This document shows, in pieces, positions 47,974 through 58,421 of a stretch of 64,000 nucleotides of DNA; within the stretch, counting starts at the first letter, position 1; every line of letters begins with the position of its first letter. A model generated the notes under the pieces. The model saw only the letters and a program-made list of their open reading frames with translations. It did no database searches and was not told the origin of the DNA. Location of the stretch: positions 57,426 to 121,425 of the forward strand of contig NZ_BGNG01000011.1 of NCBI RefSeq assembly GCF_003203515.1, in the 5' to 3' direction. A program made the translations under genes and the position numbers. This DNA comes from Glaciecola sp. KUL10. Lineage in GTDB: Bacteria > Pseudomonadota > Gammaproteobacteria > Enterobacterales > Alteromonadaceae.

Positions 47974-49122
47974 CTAAATCAACTCAAAGTAAGCTTTACA
48001 CACTGATTGTCCATTAATAAAAATTTCAACCGCATGTTCGCCCTCATAATAGACTCTTGTTGTGACCGGTTTAAATGAGTGTAGCTTGTTAAAGTGAACT
48101 AGCTTGCCCTCCTCAACCTTTACTTGCTTTCCCTTAAACACTTTAGGCCGAGTTGTTCCATTCGCTTTGCGATGATGTATCGCATAATCAATCATCCAAG
48201 TTTGGTTGGATTTAGCTCGAGATGTAAACTCAATACTAAGGGTTTCTCCTACTTCTACTACTTTAGGTGCCAGAGCAAATGATACTTTCTCTATTTCAGG
48301 TGATTCAAACCCAAACACCCTCAAGGTAGCTGGATGGCCATTTTTTAAGAGTGTTCGACAAGCATGCTTAACCAAGCGAACTCTGTCTTTCGATGCTCCT
48401 ATTAACCAAGTAGCTGCTAGTTTAGATATTGTCTGTGGATGGTCTTTAGCGATATCATTTAGATTATTGGCGACTGAGCGACGCACATATTCAGATTCAT
48501 CGTCTTTCAGCATAGAAATTAACTTGATAACAGGCTCCGGCTCGTTAACAAAACCGTCTAAACGCATACCCCACGGTAATCTGGGCCTTGTTCCCTCCGA
48601 AATTAATCGACGAACATGATGGTTGTCATCATTTAACCAAGTACGCAAATGCTCAAGCGTTTGCTCAGGCTTGTTCATAAGAAAATATCGAATACCAAAC
48701 TCTGAAGAGAAACGTGTTGTAAACGCTTTAAACAACCTCATGCTAGTTTCGAAATTACCCCGTCCATACTTGCCAACATAATCAGCCATAGGTGAAATTA
48801 ACCAACCTTCAATACCACTATTTTTCCTTGCTAGCGTATTACCGAGTCCACCTCCATCCTGCTCTTTAGACAGAGCACCCATGAATACCTTTGCACACTC
48901 TTCAAAATCCTCTGGCATAAATTCGACCAACGCACTGACAATTTGATCTGAGCGTTGCTTCATTTCAAGTTGGTCTATGCTTTTGGTGGCAGCCTCAATA
49001 AACGCTTGTTTGTTAAAATGTAAATCTTTCAGGCTGTCCACCTCACCGAACGATTTCTCTAGGTGATTCGCCATATTTGTAATACTGCTTAAAGAAAAAA
49101 CATGTTTAAACGCGTCTGCCAT
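47974..49122 (-). CDS. AlkC-type DNA alkylation repair protein
   Basis: A 382-residue HEAT-like-repeat DNA glycosylase with a C-terminal Ig-like domain, the layout of AlkC. The signature HHVRRLISEGTRPRLPWGMRL (about 171-191) is diagnostic, and WLND / ESEYVRRSVANNLNDIAKDHP repeats follow. The Ig-like domain spans about 285-382. AlkC removes 3-methylcytosine and 3-methyladenine in the cytoplasm. The start at 49122 (MADAFKHVF) has GGGAG nine bases upstream; a GTG at 49137 overlaps that site. Next on this strand upstream is the GH13 gene, 31 bases away. Confidence 0.88.
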   Translation of the reverse strand: MADAFKHVFSLSSITNMANHLEKSFGEVDSLKDLHFNKQAFIEAATKSIDQLEMKQRSDQIVSALVEFMPEDFEECAKVFMGALSKEQDGGGLGNTLARKNSGIEGWLISPMADYVGKYGRGNFETSMRLFKAFTTRFSSEFGIRYFLMNKPEQTLEHLRTWLNDDNHHVRRLISEGTRPRLPWGMRLDGFVNEPEPVIKLISMLKDDESEYVRRSVANNLNDIAKDHPQTISKLAATWLIGASKDRVRLVKHACRTLLKNGHPATLRVFGFESPEIEKVSFALAPKVVEVGETLSIEFTSRAKSNQTWMIDYAIHHRKANGTTRPKVFKGKQVKVEEGKLVHFNKLHSFKPVTTRVYYEGEHAVEIFINGQSVCKAYFELI

Positions 49123-49153
49123 TGAGGCCGCTCCCACTATTGACTAAAGTCGT

Positions 49154-50464
49154 CTACCTTTTAGCTTTAAACACCTTATAACCCCATGATGCAAGGTTTA
49201 ATATAGTGCTACTTTCGAGGTGTATTGATTCGTTTGTAAGCGCATCTTCATATTCACCTAAAAACAGTGATTCACCAAAGTCGACGGCCTGTTCTTGGGC
49301 ATTAAAATTTAAAACGATGAACCATTTACTGTGCGTATCTTGTCGAATAAAGCTGAAAATATTACTCTGATTAGAATTAGGCACTTGAATCATCGTGGCA
49401 CCATATTCACCATTCCACAATGCCGAATGCGCTTTTTTTATCGTTAATAGACGTTGATAAAAATCGCCAATTTCGTGTGGTTGCCATTCAATAGGATCTC
49501 GTTCAAAGAAAGCGAGGCGCTTGCTCTCTCCAGCTTCTTGACCATTGTGAATAAGCGGCATACCTTCCCCTAGACACGAAAGAACGATACATACTTTTTG
49601 TGCATTGCCGAATTTCTCATTTGGCGTGCCCTCCCATGCATTTTCGTCGTGATTACTAATAAACGTCATTCTGAACGCTTTTTTGGGCCAAGCACGTTCA
49701 TTCCATGAGTAGTATTTTCTCAACTTATCCAAACAAGCATCGCCTTTTACGATTGCAAACAACGTTTCATTCCAAGACCACGCATAGCTCATATCAAAAG
49801 CGTACATATGCAGATCTCTGTTTTCCCATTCTGCTAACATAAACACAGGTTTAATTCGATCCAAGGCTTGTCTCGCTTGCTTCCAAAAGTCATTAGGAAC
49901 ATACCCCGCCACATCGCATCTGTAGCCATCAATATCAAATTCACGAACCCAATAACACAGTGCATTTATCATGTATTCACGCAAATCAACCTGATCATAA
50001 TCAAACTCGATTATATCGTCCCAATCCCACCAGGGTGAGGGCCTAAAATCTCCCTTGTGGTCCTTGGCATACCAATCTGGATGACTTTCAACAATAGGGT
50101 TATCCCAAGCGCTATGGTTAGGAACCCAGTCTAGAATAACCTTTAGGTCGAGACTGTGCGCTGTTGCCACTAATGCTTTTAGATCAGATTCAGTTCCGAA
50201 TTCGGGGTTAATTGAATAGTAGTCTTTGACCGCGTAAGGACTCCCTAATTTTCCCTTACGGTTTTTAAGGCCGATTTCATGAATTGGCATTATCCAAACG
50301 ATGTCACACCCCAGCCGTTTGATGCGCGCCAAGTCTAGAGTGACAGATGCAAAGTCTCCTTTAGCGCTATACTGGCGAGTATTTACCTGATAAATCGACG
50401 CATTTTTGGTCCAATCAGGGGATTTAAATTTCACCATTTCTTCAACAGGATATTTGACACTCAT
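49154..50464 (-). CDS. GH13 alpha-amylase family glycosidase, cytoplasmic
   Basis: A 436-residue GH13 protein without a signal peptide. Region I is DWVPNHS (112-118), region II GYRCDVAG with nucleophile Asp184, region III LAEWEN with acid/base Glu212 and region IV FISNHDEN with Asp273. All catalytic residues are present. A short C-terminal beta domain follows. Substrate may be maltodextrin or another alpha-glucan; sequence does not decide. It probably shares a transcript with the AlkC gene downstream, with no obvious functional link. Confidence 0.88.
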   Translation of the reverse strand: MSVKYPVEEMVKFKSPDWTKNASIYQVNTRQYSAKGDFASVTLDLARIKRLGCDIVWIMPIHEIGLKNRKGKLGSPYAVKDYYSINPEFGTESDLKALVATAHSLDLKVILDWVPNHSAWDNPIVESHPDWYAKDHKGDFRPSPWWDWDDIIEFDYDQVDLREYMINALCYWVREFDIDGYRCDVAGYVPNDFWKQARQALDRIKPVFMLAEWENRDLHMYAFDMSYAWSWNETLFAIVKGDACLDKLRKYYSWNERAWPKKAFRMTFISNHDENAWEGTPNEKFGNAQKVCIVLSCLGEGMPLIHNGQEAGESKRLAFFERDPIEWQPHEIGDFYQRLLTIKKAHSALWNGEYGATMIQVPNSNQSNIFSFIRQDTHSKWFIVLNFNAQEQAVDFGESLFLGEYEDALTNESIHLESSTILNLASWGYKVFKAKR

Positions 50465-50514
50465 GTCGTTCCTCTCAGAGTTTATTTTGCATAAGCATAA
50501 TACGGTTAACTAGC

Positions 50515-51411
50515 CTATGAGAATAATGGCAGTCCTGCAATGCCCATAATCATTACCCATGTTGCGAAAAATATTTTTAGTTTAACGATAGAGAATCGCA
50601 TCACAATAGTCTTCGCCACCAATCCTCCAATGATGGCGCCCGCTCCTGCGAAAAGTAGGATCTGGTAATACACTGCTTCGCTGATAAATATATGATAAGG
50701 AATCGCTGACCAAACAGTAAAAGCACTCAAAATTACTGCCAAAGCGATGGCAAATGTAATACTAAACCCTCTGAGTATTAGATACACAGCGACTAATTCG
50801 CCTACTCCAACAGACAGCCACGCTGTCACTATTCCACCCGCTAGGGCAACCAACGCAAGCATAATCAGGTCATAGCGAGTTAAGGTATTATTGAAAATTG
50901 TTTTATTTAGCAAAGGTATCGATGCATAGATAGCCAGTGCGAGAAGTATTGAAAACACCCCAAAACCAATATGAAGCGAATCCTGTAACCCCAATGCAAA
51001 ACCAGACAAGAGATACTGTGTTAATACAATCCCTGTTACCGAAAAAATCGTCGTTAACAGTAGCGCTTTTGGTAACATTTTCCAGTCTGGGTTGAATATT
51101 TCGACTGCCTTGTAATGCCTAAACCAAGTCAACGCTCCAGCCGTCATGCCGCAGCATTGAATAGCGAAACTAGTTGCCACTATAGATTGTGTAGACATGG
51201 ATAATTGGTTAAAAAACGGAACGAAAACAACACCACCACCAGCACCCGTGGTATTCGCAAAAATAGCACCGGTTATGCCTAAGAAGAAAAACGCAAAATA
51301 TTCACTTATGATCCTTAGCGTGTCTTGCTGAATAAAAAGCACTACTAACCAAACGCAAAGCAAAGCAAATTTTATGCGATGATTGATAACTAGTCTTATA
51401 AAAGCATTCAA
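50515..51411 (-). CDS. TauE/SafE family permease
   Basis: A 298-residue membrane protein with about eight helices of the TauE/SafE (sulfite exporter-like) family. The first repeat segment FLGITGAIFANTTGAGGGVVFVPFF (about 37-61) and the later second repeat ALAGGIVTAWLSVGVGELVAVYLILRGF (about 190-217) are the duplicated family motif. It may move sulfite, sulfoacetate or another organic anion. It lies 50 bases upstream of the GH13 gene on the same strand. The 116 bases before it are shared with the divergent DUF2244 gene. Confidence 0.85.
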   Translation of the reverse strand: MNAFIRLVINHRIKFALLCVWLVVLFIQQDTLRIISEYFAFFFLGITGAIFANTTGAGGGVVFVPFFNQLSMSTQSIVATSFAIQCCGMTAGALTWFRHYKAVEIFNPDWKMLPKALLLTTIFSVTGIVLTQYLLSGFALGLQDSLHIGFGVFSILLALAIYASIPLLNKTIFNNTLTRYDLIMLALVALAGGIVTAWLSVGVGELVAVYLILRGFSITFAIALAVILSAFTVWSAIPYHIFISEAVYYQILLFAGAGAIIGGLVAKTIVMRFSIVKLKIFFATWVMIMGIAGLPLFS

Positions 51412-51527
51412 GAAGAACGTCTCCCGTTTCTACTTACGCAAGCATGCCAGCACACGTAAGGCTATAATAAAAATCTGAGCCAACTTTGCCAGAGTTTTAG
51501 TAAAAGTACAGTGTTTAGGGTAACAAA

Positions 51528-52025
51528 ATGGTTGAACTCAAACATCAACAACAGCCTGCACAAATCATTCTAAGGCCAAACCGTTCACTTAGTTGGCGAG
51601 AGGCTAAATGGGTGATGAGTATCATGATATTTTTTGTCATGGTCATCGCCTTGGCATGGTTTTTTGTTGGGGCATGGTTAGTGCTACCGTTCGCGGGTTT
51701 AGAAGTGGGCTTATTCGCTTATTTGTTATATCGCGTTACACATTGGACCTACCTGACGCAAGTAATCACCTTTCATGATGAAGAAATTCTTATCGAAACT
51801 GGTATAAACAAACGAATCTCTCGAGAGTCGATTAGCAAACAAGGCTTAGAAGTACACATTGAGAAAAGTGAACTTAACTGGCGTGCACCTATCTTCACAC
51901 TTCAAAATCAAGGGCTAGAAATTAAGCTAGGTGAGTTTTTAAACGTAAACGATATAAAAGTCTTGAAAGAGAGTTTTGAGACGCTGGGGTATATCGTTTG
52001 CAATAATCATTGGTGGAAAGACTAG
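51528..52025 (+). CDS. DUF2244 membrane protein
   Basis: A 165-residue DUF2244 protein with two helices (about 27-45 and 47-65, around AWFFVGAWLVLPFAGLEVG) and a C-terminal cytoplasmic domain. The family is often next to cytochrome c oxidase genes; none are in this window. Function unknown. GGGTAA lies upstream of the ATG. The 286 bases after it (52026-52311) hold a hairpin near 52255 and otherwise nothing I recognise. Confidence 0.85.
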   Translation: MVELKHQQQPAQIILRPNRSLSWREAKWVMSIMIFFVMVIALAWFFVGAWLVLPFAGLEVGLFAYLLYRVTHWTYLTQVITFHDEEILIETGINKRISRESISKQGLEVHIEKSELNWRAPIFTLQNQGLEIKLGEFLNVNDIKVLKESFETLGYIVCNNHWWKD

Positions 52026-52254
52026 TGCCTGTTGATCTTTCGCTCAACACCGACGTTTAAAAAATAAACACAATGACTCGATGCAATTCCAATGCATCAA
52101 TACTATTAAACAGCAGGTTGCTGGACAAAGGTTTGACAAGATATAGCTAAAGCAAAACACGCCTTACGACGAAATGTGTGGTTTACAAGGGGAAAATGAG
52201 CCTTTGTTTATAGAGTTAGATTGGCGCTAAACGGTATTCTACTGATACCCTGAC

Positions 52255-52284
52255 TAGGACTGTTTGCAAAAACAACCAGTCCTA
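52255..52284 (-). terminator. Stem-loop downstream of the GAF gene
   Basis: TAGGACTGTTTG and CAACCAGTCCTA pair with a single mismatch over 12 positions. It lies 28 bases beyond the GAF gene's stop on the minus strand. No T tract follows, so the terminator call is tentative. Confidence 0.42.
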
Positions 52285-52311
52285 AATTCATATTAAATAC
52301 AAAACCCTAAA

Positions 52312-52836
52312 TTACAGTGAAGTTAGCGACAACTCCATCTCCGTAATTTTCCCCAAATCCTTGAACAACTCAAGGTCTTGTTTTGAAAAGCTACGCACAC
52401 GATTATCAATCAAACAAAGTGTACCCAATGCACTACCGTCTCCCATTTGCAAAGGGCAACCTGCGTAAAACCTTATAAAGGGTTCATTTAATACTAAAGG
52501 GTTATCGCTAAACCGAGGATCTAGTGCGGTATCTTCGACCACAAACAAGCGTGAATCATGAATAGCATGACCACAAAAAGATATATCTCGACCAGTTTGC
52601 AGCACATCAAGCCCTATGCAGGATTTAAACCATTGCCTGTCTTCGTCAATTAAACTTACCAAAACGATAGGCACATTAAAAAGTCTCTTTGCGATACGAG
52701 TAATACGGTCAAAGCGCTCTTCTGCAGCAGAATCTAAGATGCTTAATGAGTTTAGTTTGGCTAATCTGTCAGCCTCATCACGAGGCAGTATGGGCTCTTT
52801 CATAAGTTCCATTTTTTGTTTGTTTTTATATTCCAA
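52312..52836 (-). CDS. Stand-alone GAF domain protein
   Basis: A 174-residue protein that is essentially one GAF domain. The segments ERFDRITRIAKRLFNVPIVLVSLIDEDRQWFKSCIGL and FIRFYAGCPLQMGDGSALGTLCLID (about 133-157) are typical of GAF domains found at the N-terminus of sensor kinases and cyclases; here no output domain follows. It may be a small-molecule or redox sensor acting in trans, as in free-standing methionine sulfoxide reductase-like GAF proteins, but the catalytic Cys set of that group is not clear. ATGs at 52836, 52809 and 52800 are all possible starts. Confidence 0.8.
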   Translation of the reverse strand: MEYKNKQKMELMKEPILPRDEADRLAKLNSLSILDSAAEERFDRITRIAKRLFNVPIVLVSLIDEDRQWFKSCIGLDVLQTGRDISFCGHAIHDSRLFVVEDTALDPRFSDNPLVLNEPFIRFYAGCPLQMGDGSALGTLCLIDNRVRSFSKQDLELFKDLGKITEMELSLTSL

Positions 52837-52982
52837 ACTATAGATTAGTAGGAAATTAGTCTTAGTACTAGTTTTGTATCAAACTTTCGTCTAAATAAAC
52901 TATAAAAAAGAGAGTAGTGAAGAAAGAGAATGAAAAATGATAAAAGAAGTTGATAGGTGAAAGGTGAAAAACGTTGAATAGT

Positions 52983-53009
52983 AGGCTGCTTAACTCGATT
53001 AAGCAGCCT
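52983..53009 (-). terminator. Hairpin downstream of adk
   Basis: An 11-bp perfect stem, AGGCTGCTTAA with TTAAGCAGCCT, around CTCGA, 22 bases beyond the adk stop. No good T tract on the minus strand; probable 3'-end structure. Confidence 0.5.
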
Positions 53010-53030
53010 TAAAGCAATGAGTCAAAAAGC

Positions 53031-53693
<663 letters not shown>

Positions 53694-53813
53694 TTAAAAT
53701 TTTATCAGGCAAACTGTACCGCTTAGGCTTTATCTTCACAAGTCTAATTCGGTTTAAATGCCGACTGCTAAGACTAATAGCGAATAAATTGAGCAGTTTG
53801 ATTTCTATTCAAT

Positions 53814-53839
53814 AAAAAAGCGAGCTTGCTAAGCCCGCC
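53814..53839 (-). terminator. Rho-independent terminator of htpG
   Basis: On the minus strand, GCGGGCTTAGCAAGCTCGC forms a stem with one G-T wobble and a tight loop, followed by six T residues. It starts about 45 bases after the htpG stop. Confidence 0.82.
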
Positions 53840-53883
53840 TTTCAAGTTTTTTCATGAACCTTATATGGTCTTACCATTTATCG

Positions 53884-55806
53884 CTATTTGGCTAAGCTTG
53901 CCAATAGGCCATTAAGGTTGTTCACAAAGGTCGCCGGATCTTTAAGGCTACCCTGCTCAGACAAGGCCGCTTGATCAAACAAAACTTCTGCCCATTGCTT
54001 AAACTGGTCTTCGTCTTGTACGTCGGACATCAGCTTAACTAAATTGTGCTCTGGGTTAAGTTCAAAGTGATACTTAGGCTCAGGTACTGGCTGACCCGCA
54101 GACGCCATTAACTTAGCCATTTGCGTTGTCATCCCGTTTTCATCTGCCACAATACAAGCAGGAGAATCGGTAAGGCGATGTGTAAATTTGACTGATTCAA
54201 CTTTTTCACCAAGTGCGGCTTTCGCGCGATCAAGCACTCCCTCTACCTGCTTCTCGGCTTCTTCTTTAGCTTTCTTGCTTTCATCATCATCAAGATCGCT
54301 TAAGTCTAAATCAGCGCGAGCAATAGACTGGAATTGCTTTTCTTCAAATTCTGTTAAGTGTGACATTAACCACTCATCAATGCGCTCACCCATTAATAAT
54401 ACTTCGATACCTTTCTTGCGGAAGATTTCTAAGTGTGGGCTAGTTTTCGCAGCTTGATAGCTATCTGCTGTCACAAAGTAAATCTTGTCTTGGCCTTCTT
54501 GCATGCGAGAAATGTAATCAGCCAAAGATACGCTTTGAGCGCCTGATTCGTCGTGAGTTGAAGCAAAACGCAATAGTCCAGCAACTTTGTCTTTATTTGC
54601 GAAGTCTTCAGCTGGGCCTTCTTTCAATACGTTGCCGAATTCAGCCCAAAACGCTTGATACTTTTCAGCATCGTTTTTCGCCATTTTTTCAAGCATACCC
54701 AATACGCGCTTAGTACAACCTTGGCGAATCGCTTGGGTGACTTTGTTATCTTGAAGGATTTCGCGCGACACGTTTAATGGTAAATCGTTTGAGTCGAGCA
54801 AACCTTTAACAAAGCGCAAGTACGTTGGCATAAACTGCTCTGCGTCATCCATGATGAAAACGCGTTGCACATATAACTTAAGGCCGTGAGCCTGATCGCG
54901 ATTCCACATATCAAAAGGTGCTTTTGACGGAATATATAACAAGCTAGTGTACTCAGTTTTACCTTCAACACGGTTGTGTGAATACGTTAATGGGTCCGCA
55001 AAATCATGGGAAACGTGCTTGTAAAACTCGTTGTACTCTTCTTTAGAAATATCAGATTTTTCACGCGTCCAAAGAGCGGTCGCTTTGTTTATAGGTTCCC
55101 ACTTCGCGGGTTCAGCTGGAATCTTCTCGCCGTCAGGGCCATCGCGCTCGGGCACTTCTTCCTTGTACATTTGAACAGGAATACTGATGTGATCAGAATA
55201 CTTAGTGATAATCGACCTGACTTTCCAATCATCGGCAAATTCTTTTTCATCGTCGCGTAGGAAAAGCGTAATCTCGGTGCCACGCGTTTCTTTTTCAATG
55301 TCTGCAACAGAAAACTCACCTTCACCTTCTGATTCCCAGCGCACGCCAGCTGATTTATCAGCACCAGCCGCACGGCTTTTCACAACGACTCGGTTAGCAA
55401 CGATAAATGCAGAGTAGAAACCAACACCAAATTGACCGATCAATTGTGAGTCTTTGGTTTGGTCACCCGATAACTTACTAAAGAAGTCTGCCGTACCTGA
55501 CTTAGCAATGGTTCCAAGGTTAGCGATGGCTTCTTCTTTCGTCATACCAATGCCATTGTCAGAAATGGTTAAGGTACCTGCGTCTTTGTCTACGCTCACT
55601 TTGACGTGTAAATCGCTGTCGCCCTCGTAAAGGCTATCATCTGATAGGCCTTTAAAGCGCAACTTGTCCGCTGCATCGGCAGCGTTAGACACTAGCTCGC
55701 GCAAGAAAATCTCTTTGTTTGAGTACAAAGAGTGGATCATAAGTTGTAATAGTTGTTTTACTTCGGTTTGAAACCCATGGGTTTCTTGTTGGACTGTCTC
55801 AGCCAT
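53884..55806 (-). CDS. htpG: Chaperone HtpG (Hsp90)
   Basis: A 640-residue bacterial Hsp90. N-terminal ATPase motifs [28 protein letters not shown] and [11 protein letters not shown] are intact; the middle and dimerisation domains follow, ending ASLAK. It folds client proteins using ATP. I use the ATG at 55806; a TTG two codons earlier lies only four bases after AGGAG, while the ATG is ten bases after. A TTGAA...CCCTAC pair about 70 bases upstream (55864-55889) is a weak sigma-32 promoter candidate. Gene order recR-htpG-adk is conserved. Confidence 0.97.
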   Translation of the reverse strand: MAETVQQETHGFQTEVKQLLQLMIHSLYSNKEIFLRELVSNAADAADKLRFKGLSDDSLYEGDSDLHVKVSVDKDAGTLTISDNGIGMTKEEAIANLGTIAKSGTADFFSKLSGDQTKDSQLIGQFGVGFYSAFIVANRVVVKSRAAGADKSAGVRWESEGEGEFSVADIEKETRGTEITLFLRDDEKEFADDWKVRSIITKYSDHISIPVQMYKEEVPERDGPDGEKIPAEPAKWEPINKATALWTREKSDISKEEYNEFYKHVSHDFADPLTYSHNRVEGKTEYTSLLYIPSKAPFDMWNRDQAHGLKLYVQRVFIMDDAEQFMPTYLRFVKGLLDSNDLPLNVSREILQDNKVTQAIRQGCTKRVLGMLEKMAKNDAEKYQAFWAEFGNVLKEGPAEDFANKDKVAGLLRFASTHDESGAQSVSLADYISRMQEGQDKIYFVTADSYQAAKTSPHLEIFRKKGIEVLLMGERIDEWLMSHLTEFEEKQFQSIARADLDLSDLDDDESKKAKEEAEKQVEGVLDRAKAALGEKVESVKFTHRLTDSPACIVADENGMTTQMAKLMASAGQPVPEPKYHFELNPEHNLVKLMSDVQDEDQFKQWAEVLFDQAALSEQGSLKDPATFVNNLNGLLASLAK

Positions 55807-55871
55807 AGCCAAGTATCTCCTACTGCTTTGTTCAATTAAGGGGAATTACTAATTGAAGAGTAAGTAGGGTT

Positions 55872-55894
55872 GAGCATTGATTTTTTCAATGCTC
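55872..55894. repeat. Inverted repeat between recR and htpG
   Basis: GAGCATTGA and TCAATGCTC form a 9-bp perfect pair around a five-base T loop. It lies in the htpG promoter region, overlapping the candidate -35 element, so it may be an operator or the end of the recR transcript. No T tract follows it on the minus strand. Confidence 0.45.
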
Positions 55895-55936
55895 TTTGAT
55901 GAGTTTTTTTTAAATTAACGTGTTTTTAGCAAAACA

Positions 55937-56536
55937 CTACAGACTGCGTCTGCCTGTGAATGCATGTGTTAGCGTATTGCCGTCAATATATTCCAATTCA
56001 CCGCCAACCGGCACACCATGCGCGATTCGAGTCGCCGCGATTTCTTTGGCTTTGCACATCTGTCCAATGTAGTGAGCAGTGGCTTCGCCTTCAATCGTTG
56101 GATTGGTCGCAAGAATCACTTCTTTAATCGATGCTTTGACTAACAAATCGTCTAATTTATCCAAACCAATTTCTTTGGGCCCTATCCCGTCAATCGGCGA
56201 CAAATGTCCCATTAATACAAAATATTTGCCTTTGTACTCTGAGGTTGATTCTACGGCCAACACATCTTGAGGGGATTCAACAATGCAAAGCTGACCTGAT
56301 TCTGAGCGCAATGGATTATCACAAATTTTACAGAGCTTTGATTCGGTAAATGTTCGGCACTGTTCACAATGAGTCACATGCTCCATTGCGTTATGCAAGG
56401 CTGCGCTCAATTGCATTGCGCCGTCGCGATTGCGCTCTAACAGCGTAAACGCCATACGCTGAGCGCTTTTGGCACCTACGCCAGGTAAACACTTTAAGCT
56501 ATTGATAAGTTCGCTAATTAATGGACTGAATGACAC
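55937..56536 (-). CDS. recR: Recombination protein RecR
   Basis: A 199-residue RecR with the four-Cys zinc finger CEQC...CKIC (about 57-72), a Toprim domain with [14 protein letters not shown] (about 81-94) and a C-terminal Walker-B-like [13 protein letters not shown]. It acts with RecFO in gap repair and RecA loading. In E. coli it directly follows ybaB; here about 1.5 kb with two unrecognised genes lies between, so recR probably has its own promoter. Confidence 0.96.
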   Translation of the reverse strand: MSFSPLISELINSLKCLPGVGAKSAQRMAFTLLERNRDGAMQLSAALHNAMEHVTHCEQCRTFTESKLCKICDNPLRSESGQLCIVESPQDVLAVESTSEYKGKYFVLMGHLSPIDGIGPKEIGLDKLDDLLVKASIKEVILATNPTIEGEATAHYIGQMCKAKEIAATRIAHGVPVGGELEYIDGNTLTHAFTGRRSL

Positions 56537-56652
56537 GCAAAATCTCTTTGTTATTAGTGGTTATTGGTAAGTTACTTTTTGAAAGCATATGAGTATACGC
56601 ACTAGATTGCATAATAGTAACATTCAAAATCAGTATTCACTTATAAACCTGA

Positions 56653-57327
56653 TTAAACCGCAATAATGATGGCCGTAAAAGGCCTAATAATGATGGGTTG
56701 TTGAGTCACAAAAGTGTTTAGGCGACCAATGTCAGATTCCCAGGTGGTGACTTTTGTGGAAGCCATAAATCCGAAGGGAAGCGGCATTTCGTGGATTTCC
56801 CAAGAATAGTTGAAGCCAACATAGTATCGAGCATCGCTACTTTCTATTGAAAACGCTAACAAGCGAGTGTCATTATCGGCGTAATAAAACGTAATATCAT
56901 TAATGTTGTCTCGAGTGCTTTGATTTATTAACAGAGCTAGGTTTTCAAGTCTGTTGTTTAGCCCTGTTTCTGCACCAAATAAGCAAAAGTTAAAGATTGC
57001 TTGTAGTTCGATTAACTCGTCCCTTATGTCCGTCATACCGCTATTATGGAAGTGATTTACTTGCGTAATATTGGCGTGTGTTGATTCACTAGGGTAATCC
57101 AGTTGAATTTCAACCAAAACAGTTTCCACTGACTGTGCAAATGCTAGTAGATCGTTGTTTGGATTATCTGCTGTTAATAGAAAATTAGATAAAGTCTTAA
57201 GTTTAATTGTTTGCTCTGCAGACAGTTTAATCATGTCACTAGTTGATTGTGGTGCACATCCGCATAGCATTAATAGCAATGCATAAAAGCAAACTCGAAT
57301 CGGCGTTGACAGGTAGATTTTTTTCAC
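56653..57327 (-). CDS. Predicted lipoprotein of unknown function
   Basis: A 224-residue protein with a lipoprotein signal: basic start, hydrophobic core and lipobox LCGC giving Cys24. The mature part is mixed alpha/beta with no motif I recognise. It lies between recR and the next unrecognised gene, in a position that is normally recR-ybaB, so it is an accessory insertion. The 166 bases upstream contain the terminator of the previous gene and leave room for a promoter. Confidence 0.62.
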   Translation of the reverse strand: MKKIYLSTPIRVCFYALLLMLCGCAPQSTSDMIKLSAEQTIKLKTLSNFLLTADNPNNDLLAFAQSVETVLVEIQLDYPSESTHANITQVNHFHNSGMTDIRDELIELQAIFNFCLFGAETGLNNRLENLALLINQSTRDNINDITFYYADNDTRLLAFSIESSDARYYVGFNYSWEIHEMPLPFGFMASTKVTTWESDIGRLNTFVTQQPIIIRPFTAIIIAV

Positions 57328-57439
57328 AAGAAGTGTCGTTACTAACGGACCTTAGTGTGGTTACGACTTATTTAAGAACAAAGTCCATTTTTTTGTTGAT
57401 TGTTGAATAGGTTTGGGTGCAAAAGCAGGAAACCGAAAT

Positions 57440-57480
57440 TAAAAAATAACAGCCAATAGTAAGCACTTTTGGCTGTTATT
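57440..57480 (-). terminator. Rho-independent terminator after the 57494 gene
   Basis: A perfect 12-bp stem, AATAACAGCCAA with TTGGCTGTTATT, around 12 bases; on the minus strand it runs into TTTTTTAA. It begins 14 bases after the stop of the Pro-rich protein gene. Confidence 0.82.
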
Positions 57481-57493
57481 AATAGTAAGAGAA

Positions 57494-57937
57494 CTAAGCG
57501 GTCACGTTGATCAAAGACTGACCTTCAGATATACCGAATTTTTGAGCGATACTCGCTGATAAGCTCGCACCGTTGCTGTTACTTGTGGATACTGAGTCTA
57601 AAAAGCTAGTTACCGATGACAAGTCAAGTCCAGTAGAACTTCCCTCTTGCTTGGGTGGACGTTGTCCTCTTTCCCCTCTAGCGAGATCACGAATTTCTTT
57701 CGCATCGAAACCCACTTCTGATAAGGCTTCACTAAACGCCTTATTGGGCTCAATTCCAGCCTCTTTAAAGGTATTGGCAATATCCTTTGCATCGCTTTGA
57801 CTTAAATTGTCAGCCTCATATTCAGCTAGGGTTTGCTCAATGAGTGCTTTTTGATCGTCAGTGATCTCAGCATTTTCATTCATTTTTGGTGGAGGTGGCG
57901 GACGCATTGACGCGGCATTGCCAATTGTATCAATCAT
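57494..57937 (-). CDS. Proline-rich small protein, unrecognised
   Basis: A 147-residue protein without a signal peptide. It begins with a run of five Pro (MRPPPPPKM), then an acidic helical region of about 70 residues (TDDQKALIEQTLAEYEADNLSQSDAKDIANTFKEAG) and a Ser/Asn-rich C-terminus ending SINVTA-like. The helical part looks like two short helix-loop-helix units but has no EF-hand calcium loop. No family recognised. It has its own strong terminator and a palindrome about 90 bases upstream, so it is a single-gene unit within the dnaX-recR block. Confidence 0.6.
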   Translation of the reverse strand: MIDTIGNAASMRPPPPPKMNENAEITDDQKALIEQTLAEYEADNLSQSDAKDIANTFKEAGIEPNKAFSEALSEVGFDAKEIRDLARGERGQRPPKQEGSSTGLDLSSVTSFLDSVSTSNSNGASLSASIAQKFGISEGQSLINVTA

Positions 57938-58029
57938 AATTTTATTCCTATATTAAAAACAAGGTTTAGGCGTCTCGATTACTGCCTCTCACTCAATAAA
58001 CAAGCGCCTATTTTCAATATAGCAAGAAT

Positions 58030-58052
58030 ACTTCTGCACATTGTGCAGAAGT
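58030..58052. promoter_or_regulatory. Perfect palindrome between ybaB and the Pro-rich protein gene
   Basis: ACTTCTGCACA and TGTGCAGAAGT form an 11-bp perfect pair with a single central base. The spacer is too short for a stable RNA hairpin without opening the centre, so a protein-binding site for a dimeric regulator is at least as likely as a terminator of ybaB. It lies 93 bases upstream of the 57494-57937 gene. Confidence 0.5.
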
Positions 58053-58064
58053 AAAGGAGATTTT

Positions 58065-58391
58065 TTAGAAAGGCATCTTAAAGCCTGGCGGTAGACTCAT
58101 CCCACCAGTAACACCGGCCATTTTCTCTTGGCTGGTTTCTTGAACTCGACGCACAGCATCATTCATTGCTGCCGCAATTAAGTCTTCAAGCATGTCCTTG
58201 TCATCGTCCATCAACGATTCGTCAATATCTACACGGCGAATATTATGGTTACATGTCATTGTAATTTTCACCATGCCAGCGCCTGCTTCACCCGTCACTT
58301 CAAGTGTCGCCAGCTCGTCTTGCGCTTTTTTCATTTTTTCTTGCATTTGTTGGGCTTGTTTCATCATATTGCCCATGCCGCCTTTAAACAT
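58065..58391 (-). CDS. ybaB: YbaB/EbfC nucleoid-associated protein
   Basis: A 108-residue YbaB/EbfC family DNA-binding protein with helical N-terminus [25 protein letters not shown] and the conserved [27 protein letters not shown]. It binds DNA as a dimer and is nearly always just downstream of dnaX, as here (30 bases). Ends with the family's C-terminal [13 protein letters not shown]. Confidence 0.95.
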   Translation of the reverse strand: MFKGGMGNMMKQAQQMQEKMKKAQDELATLEVTGEAGAGMVKITMTCNHNIRRVDIDESLMDDDKDMLEDLIAAAMNDAVRRVQETSQEKMAGVTGGMSLPPGFKMPF

Positions 58392-58421
58392 AAAATGTCT
58401 CTCTCTTTATTTATTTATCTG

